Positions 59,741 through 64,000 of a stretch of DNA of 64,000 nt are shown here, one piece after another. Under the pieces are notes generated by a model, which had not been told where the DNA came from, did no database searches, and saw only the letters and a program-made list of their open reading frames with translations. Numbering within the stretch: the stretch's first letter is position 1; the number at the start of each line of letters is the position of its first letter. This DNA is from Halobellus sp. Atlit-31R (GTDB lineage: Archaea > Halobacteriota > Halobacteria > Halobacteriales > Haloferacaceae): positions 248,001 through 312,000 of the forward strand of contig QPLR01000002.1 of assembly GCA_003665935.1 (NCBI GenBank), in the 5' to 3' direction. The position numbers and the translations under genes were made by a program.

Positions 59741-60733
59741 CTATACGTATCGGCTCTGACCGGCGCTACCGGAGACCTCGGCGAGGTCGGCGTGGACGTC
59801 GGCGATCCGCTCGCGGATCTTGCGGCCGGCGACCCGCGGGTCGAAGACGTCCTTGTTCGGCGACCAGTCGGTGTCGTTGAAGAACGTGTCGCGGTCGGCC
59901 TCGACGCCTTCCGGCGGGACGACGTTCGTCGGGTCCTCGTTGTAGATATCGTAGGCCGTCCGGGTGTACTCGTACTGGTAGCGGGTGTCTTTGTTCACCT
60001 TGCAGATGCCGTGCTGGAGCATCCGCTGGAGCTGGTCGGGCTGGACGCCCGAGGAGCCGTGAAGAACGAGCGGGGTGTCGAGCCCGTGGTCGCGGAGCGC
60101 CTGGCGGATATCGCCCGCGAGGTCGGGGCGGAGTTCGAGGTTCTTGCCCTTGGCGACGCCGTGCTGTGTGCCGACGGAGATCGCGAGCAGATCACAGCCC
60201 GTGCGGTCGACGAACTCGACGGCCTGTTCGGGATCCGTGTAGAACGCCTCCGCGGACTCCACTTCGTCTTCGACACCTTTGATCTGGCCCAGTTCGGCCT
60301 CGATGAGGACGTCTGCGTCCCTCTGTTCTTTCATCTCGACGACCTCTTTGCTGGTGGCGACGTTCTCCTCGAACGGCTCGTGAGAGGCGTCGATCATGAT
60401 CGAGGACGGGATGCCGAGATCCATCTGCGCCTCGATGAACTCCAGATCCGTCTGGTGGTCCATATTGAGGAAGACGCCGATGTCGTACTGGTCGGCGATG
60501 GTCTCGATGTAGGTGCCCATCGCCTGCAGCCCGTCGACCGGGTCTTCGTTGCCCGCGAACGTGCTCGCGCCGCCGCTGAGCTGTAAGAGGAGGTCCGACT
60601 CCATCCGCGCGGCACCCTCCATCAGACCCATCATCACGTTCGGTTCGGCGATGTTCGACGCGACGAGACCGAATCCATCCTCGAGCGCGTCGTCGTAGAC
60701 GTTGGCGAGTTCACTCCCGCCGTAGAACGGCAC
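59741..60733 (-). CDS. fba: Class II fructose-bisphosphate aldolase
   Basis: The 330-residue zinc-dependent aldolase of haloarchaea cleaves or forms fructose 1,6-bisphosphate. It has [20 protein letters not shown] (proton-donor Asp, metal His), [25 protein letters not shown] (metal His) and [14 protein letters not shown] (phosphate). It starts with GTG at 60733 behind a Shine-Dalgarno-like GAGGTGA, unusual here where most genes are leaderless. In the haloarchaeal gene order it neighbours the leucine operon. Confidence 0.95.
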   Translation of the reverse strand: MPFYGGSELANVYDDALEDGFGLVASNIAEPNVMMGLMEGAARMESDLLLQLSGGASTFAGNEDPVDGLQAMGTYIETIADQYDIGVFLNMDHQTDLEFIEAQMDLGIPSSIMIDASHEPFEENVATSKEVVEMKEQRDADVLIEAELGQIKGVEDEVESAEAFYTDPEQAVEFVDRTGCDLLAISVGTQHGVAKGKNLELRPDLAGDIRQALRDHGLDTPLVLHGSSGVQPDQLQRMLQHGICKVNKDTRYQYEYTRTAYDIYNEDPTNVVPPEGVEADRDTFFNDTDWSPNKDVFDPRVAGRKIRERIADVHADLAEVSGSAGQSRYV

Positions 60734-60876
60734 TGTGTGTCACCTCGGCTGCGATTTCTCGCGCCCGCGGCATAAGGTATACGGAGCACCGCGGCCGCAG
60801 ACGACCCGCAGACGGCGATGCCGTCGGGAGTCAGTCACCGGTAGAAAACAGGCGTGACGACGGTTCGATCTGCCGG

Positions 60877-61869
60877 CTATTCGAGCCGGCCGACGATCGC
60901 GTCGGTAACTTCGTCGGTCCCGGCGTCGCCGCCGAGATCGGCCGTGCGCGGGCCGTCCTCGAGGACGGACTCGACGGCAGTGCGGACGTTCGCAGCCTCG
61001 TCGTCGTAGCCGAGATGTTCGAGCAGCATCGCTGCCGAGAGGATCGCCGCCGCCGGATTGGCGAGGCCCTCGCCCGCGATGTCGGGTGCGGTGCCGTGGA
61101 CCGGCTCGAACAGCGCGTTGTCCGGGCCGACGTTCGCCGACGGCAACAGCCCGAGGCCGCCGACGAGCCCGGCCGCGAGGTCCGAGAGGACGTCGCCCGC
61201 GAGGTTCGGGCAGACCACGACGTCGAACTGCGTCGGATCGAGACAGATCCGCGTCGCGAACGCGTCCATCAGCACCTCCTCGGTCTCGACGCCTTCCGCC
61301 TCGGCGACGTCGACGACGGCGTCGCGGAACCGGCCGTCCGTCTCGCGCATCACGTTCGCCTTGTGGACGATCTGAAAGCCGTCGGCGTCGGCGTCAGCGT
61401 CGGCGTCGGTGACGTACTCGCAGGCGAACTCCGCCAACTGCTCGGAGGCGGACGTGGTCACGACCCGCGTCAGCGTCGAGAGGTCGTCCGACAGGCGGTC
61501 TTCGTGCCCCGAGTAGACGCCCTCGGTGTTCTCGCGCAGGAAGACCAGATCCGTCTCCGGGCGCACCGCGTCGACGCCCGGATACGACCGCGCCGGGCGG
61601 ATGTTGACGAACGAGCCGACGGCCTCCCGGAGCGGGAGGATGACGTCGGCGGCCGTCTCGCCGGCCGCGCCGAAAAGCGTCGCGTCGGCGTCGGCGACGG
61701 CGTCGTACGTCTCCTGCGGCAGCGCCTCGCCGGTCGCCTCTCTGACGGCGTCGCCGGCTTCGGCCGCGACGAACTCGAAGTCGCCGACGGCTTCGAGCAC
61801 GGAGACGGCCGCGGGGACGACCTCCTGACCGATGCCGTCGCCCTCGATGACGACGATCTCCTCAGACAT
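60877..61869 (-). CDS. leuB: 3-isopropylmalate dehydrogenase
   Basis: LeuB (330 residues) catalyses the third leucine-specific step. [20 protein letters not shown] opens the fold, and [57 protein letters not shown] (Asp cluster; shown in parts [10 protein letters not shown] and [13 protein letters not shown]) and [14 protein letters not shown] complete the active site. It overlaps leuD by eight bases. Family members also include isocitrate and homoisocitrate dehydrogenase, but the operon settles the role. Confidence 0.95.
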   Translation of the reverse strand: MSEEIVVIEGDGIGQEVVPAAVSVLEAVGDFEFVAAEAGDAVREATGEALPQETYDAVADADATLFGAAGETAADVILPLREAVGSFVNIRPARSYPGVDAVRPETDLVFLRENTEGVYSGHEDRLSDDLSTLTRVVTTSASEQLAEFACEYVTDADADADADGFQIVHKANVMRETDGRFRDAVVDVAEAEGVETEEVLMDAFATRICLDPTQFDVVVCPNLAGDVLSDLAAGLVGGLGLLPSANVGPDNALFEPVHGTAPDIAGEGLANPAAAILSAAMLLEHLGYDDEAANVRTAVESVLEDGPRTADLGGDAGTDEVTDAIVGRLE

Positions 61870-62470
61870 CGACGTAGGGGAGTTCGGCGGCTTTCTCGTC
61901 GACCGCGTCGGCGTTGGACTTCATCAGCGCCGTCGTGTCCCAGACACCGTTGGTGAGGGCCCGTCGCTGCGCCTCGTCGACGGTCGCCTCGACGGTCGTG
62001 TCGCCGTAGGTCACCGTCTCGGCCTCGACGTCGACGTCGATCTCCTCGTCGGGGTGAGCCTCGATCCACTCCTGCAGTTCGGCGACGGTCTCGTGGTCCG
62101 CCGTCACCGTCGGAATCCCGAGCGCGAGGCAGTTGCCGGCGAAGATCTCGGCGAACGATTCGCCGACGATGGCGTCGATGCCCCAGCGCATCAGCGCCTG
62201 CGGTGCGTGTTCGCGGGAGGAGCCGCAGCCGAAGTTGGCGTTGACCGCGAGTACCGAGGCACCCTGGAAGCGCTGGTCGTTGAACGGGTGGTCCTTCGGG
62301 TCGTCGTTCTCGTCGAACCGCTGGTCGAAGAACGCGAACTCGCCGAGGCCGTCGAACGTGACGACCTTCATGAATCGCGCGGGGATGATCTGATCGGTGT
62401 CGATGTCGTTCCCGCGGACGGGAACGCCGGTTCCGGACACCGAGTCGATCTCGGGGATCTCGTCGCTCAC
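61862..62470 (-). CDS. leuD: 3-isopropylmalate dehydratase small subunit
   Basis: LeuD (202 residues) forms the isopropylmalate isomerase with LeuC. Features are the substrate loop [18 protein letters not shown] (about residue 20), [19 protein letters not shown] (about 78) and [16 protein letters not shown]. It overlaps leuC by four bases and leuB by eight, so the operon is tightly coupled. Confidence 0.95.
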   Translation of the reverse strand: MSDEIPEIDSVSGTGVPVRGNDIDTDQIIPARFMKVVTFDGLGEFAFFDQRFDENDDPKDHPFNDQRFQGASVLAVNANFGCGSSREHAPQALMRWGIDAIVGESFAEIFAGNCLALGIPTVTADHETVAELQEWIEAHPDEEIDVDVEAETVTYGDTTVEATVDEAQRRALTNGVWDTTALMKSNADAVDEKAAELPYVDV

Positions 62471-63888
62471 GCCAGCGTCACCTCCTTCAGTTCGCGCACG
62501 TCAGTCACTTCCCCCGTGATCGCCGCGGCGGCGACCATCCGGGGGTTCATCAGGACGGTCCGGCCGTCCTTCGAGCCCTGTCGGCCGACGAAGTTCCGGT
62601 TCGACGAGGAGGCGGAGGCCTCGTCGCCCTCCAGTTGATCCTCGTTCATCCCGAGGCACATCGAACAGCCCGCGTTACGCCACTCGAAGCCCGCTTCCTC
62701 GAAGATCTCGTCGAGGCCTTCGGCCTCGGCGGCGGCCTTCACGCGCTGGCTTCCGGGGACGACCATCGCGCGGACGTCGTCGTGGACCTGTCGGCCTTCG
62801 ACGACGGCCGCAGCCCGACGGAGGTCGGGCAGTCGCGCGTTCGTACACGAGCCGAGGAAGGCGACGTCGATCTGGTAGCCCTCCATCGTCTCGCCGGGCG
62901 TGACGCGCATATGCTCCTGCGCGCGCCGTGCGGTGTCCTGTTTGTCCTCAGGCAGCGACTCCGGTTCCGGGATCGGCTCGCTGATGCCGATCCCCTGTCC
63001 GGGCGTGGTCCCCCAGGTGACGACGGGTTCCAGTTCGGAGCCGTCGATGGTGACGACGTCGTCGTACTCGGCGTCGTCGTCGGAGCGGATCGACTCCCAG
63101 TACGGCTCGAGCTCGTCGAACTTCTCGGGGTGCTCTTGGAAGTAGTCGGTCTCCTCCAGCCACTCGTAGGTGGTCTCGTCGGGGTTGACGTAGCCGGCGC
63201 GCGCGCCGCCCTCGATCGACATATTGCAGATGCTCATCCGTCCCTCCATATCGAGGTTCTCGATGGCCTCGCCCGCGTACTCGTAGACGTAGCCGACGCC
63301 GCCCTCGGTGCCGAGTCGGCGGATCACTTCGAGGATGATGTCTTTCGCCCCGACGCCGGGACCGAGTTCGCCCGTGACCTCGATCTTCCGGACGTCCTTT
63401 TTCTCCATCGCGACGGTCTGCGTCGCGAGCACGTCGCGGATCTGGCTCGTCCCGATCCCGAACGCCAGCGCGCCGAACGCGCCGTGCGTCGAGGTGTGGG
63501 AGTCGCCGCAGACGATCGTCTTTCCGGGCTGGGTGATGCCCTTCTCGGGCCCGATGACGTGGACGATCCCCTGCTCGCCGCTCGTGGGGTCGGCGAACTG
63601 GATGCCCGCGTCGCGGACGTTCTGTTCGAGTTCGGACATCATCTCTTCTGCGGCGTCGTCGCTGTACGGTCGCGACTGATCCGCCGTCGGGACGATGTGG
63701 TCGACCGTCGCGTGCGTCAGCTCGGGGTAGGCGACCTCCAGGTCGCGCTCGTTGAGCATCCCGAACGCCTGCGGGCTCGTCACCTCGTGGATGAGGTGGA
63801 GTCCGACGAACAGCTGCGTCTGCCCGGTCGGCAGCTCCGCGACCGTGTGCTCTTCCCAGACTTTGTCGTACAGCGTTCCCTCACTCAT
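62467..63888 (-). CDS. leuC: 3-isopropylmalate dehydratase large subunit
   Basis: LeuC (473 residues) is the aconitase-fold 4Fe-4S enzyme. The catalytic region [20 protein letters not shown] (about residue 128), the first Cys in [15 protein letters not shown] (about 347) and [18 protein letters not shown] (about 407) give the three cluster ligands. It starts 48 bases after the stop of the cut gene at the right edge. The order is leuC-leuD-leuB. Confidence 0.95.
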   Translation of the reverse strand: MSEGTLYDKVWEEHTVAELPTGQTQLFVGLHLIHEVTSPQAFGMLNERDLEVAYPELTHATVDHIVPTADQSRPYSDDAAEEMMSELEQNVRDAGIQFADPTSGEQGIVHVIGPEKGITQPGKTIVCGDSHTSTHGAFGALAFGIGTSQIRDVLATQTVAMEKKDVRKIEVTGELGPGVGAKDIILEVIRRLGTEGGVGYVYEYAGEAIENLDMEGRMSICNMSIEGGARAGYVNPDETTYEWLEETDYFQEHPEKFDELEPYWESIRSDDDAEYDDVVTIDGSELEPVVTWGTTPGQGIGISEPIPEPESLPEDKQDTARRAQEHMRVTPGETMEGYQIDVAFLGSCTNARLPDLRRAAAVVEGRQVHDDVRAMVVPGSQRVKAAAEAEGLDEIFEEAGFEWRNAGCSMCLGMNEDQLEGDEASASSSNRNFVGRQGSKDGRTVLMNPRMVAAAAITGEVTDVRELKEVTLA

Positions 63889-63935
63889 CGCTCTCTCCGT
63901 CGTGTACGGCGTGCATCGGTGTTCGGCTTGTCATC

Positions 63936-64000
63936 TTAGTCGTCGGCGGTCGCCTCTGCGGTCTCTTCCTCGTCGTCCTCGGCACCCCACGCGAACAGGT
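63936..64000 (-). CDS. C-terminal end of a gene upstream of leuC, probably ketol-acid reductoisomerase
   Basis: Only the last 20 codons are visible: the peptide ends LFAWGAEDDEEETAEATADD and stops at 63936-63938. The 5' part lies outside the window. In haloarchaeal genomes leuA, ilvB, ilvN and ilvC precede leuC, and an acidic tail of this kind fits IlvC; identity therefore rests on gene order. Confidence 0.5.
   Translation of the reverse strand, partial: LFAWGAEDDEEETAEATADD

Noticed and set aside
1-64000. Insertion sequences, integrases or prophage genes
   Set aside because: No transposase, integrase or phage structural motif was found in any reading frame, and no terminal inverted repeats flank a gene block.

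Overview
The window is a piece of a haloarchaeal chromosome (class Halobacteria). The evidence is very high G+C with G/C-ending codons, strongly acidic proteins, mostly leaderless promoters with a TATA-like box 25-30 bases before the start codon, and signature archaeal genes: GatD, TFS, a SAMP-like ubiquitin-fold modifier, a salactin-type actin, GfcR next to glucose dehydrogenase, a Bat-type HTH regulator, and a PurN-AICAR transformylase fusion. The genus cannot be fixed from sequence alone. No insertion sequence, prophage, CRISPR array or rRNA gene was seen; the region is core chromosome with some fast-changing intergenic sequence.

Layout. 1-5.3 kb: end of a DNA methyltransferase, an amidohydrolase, a zinc-finger/membrane-protein pair and gatD. 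5.4-10.5 kb: small membrane and zinc-ribbon proteins, the actin homologue with an upstream co-oriented membrane protein, and a Usp protein. 10.7-13.8 kb: divergent purine genes purNH and purB. 13.9-20.9 kb: gdh-gfcR (sugar oxidation and its regulator), a glutaredoxin, an ACT protein, aroD, and convergent glycerate kinase and glyoxylate/hydroxypyruvate reductase-like genes. 21-28.2 kb: a PAPS-reductase-family protein behind a palindrome, a PfkB kinase, a 1243-residue PAS/GAF/Bat regulator and a degenerate RecA/KaiC-like protein. 28.3-35.4 kb: uridine phosphorylase, an HPP-Usp fusion, a K+ channel divergent from two RCK_C-like membrane proteins, and a SAMP-like protein with an unusual C-terminal tail.

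35.4-43.2 kb is one long stress/starvation operon (prkA, prkA, DUF444, spoVR) preceded by a 20-bp palindrome and hairpins. 43.5-52.4 kb holds DUF5820, a GCS2-type ligase, membrane protein plus PspA, an alpha/beta hydrolase, TFS, a UbiA/lycopene-cyclase-domain fusion and two low-complexity Cys-cluster proteins. 52.5-55 kb holds a RimK ligase fused to a retropepsin-like protease, divergent from an AstE/aspartoacylase-like hydrolase. 55.1-58.7 kb is sdhCDBA, followed by a bipartite hairpin and an anomalous tRNA-like element. 59.2-64 kb ends with a small winged helix, a 49-residue protein, class II fba, and the leuCDB operon, whose upstream neighbour (probably ilvC) is cut by the window edge.

Most notable for follow-up: (i) at least five genes have a short tandem duplication that includes their stop codon; (ii) codons before ATG switch to T-ending synonyms, suggesting CATG avoidance; (iii) the RimK-protease / carboxypeptidase-like divergent pair; (iv) the actin homologue with its membrane neighbour; (v) the structured control region of the prkA operon; (vi) the modifier protein that needs trimming to expose its diglycine; (vii) the tRNA-like element behind sdhA.
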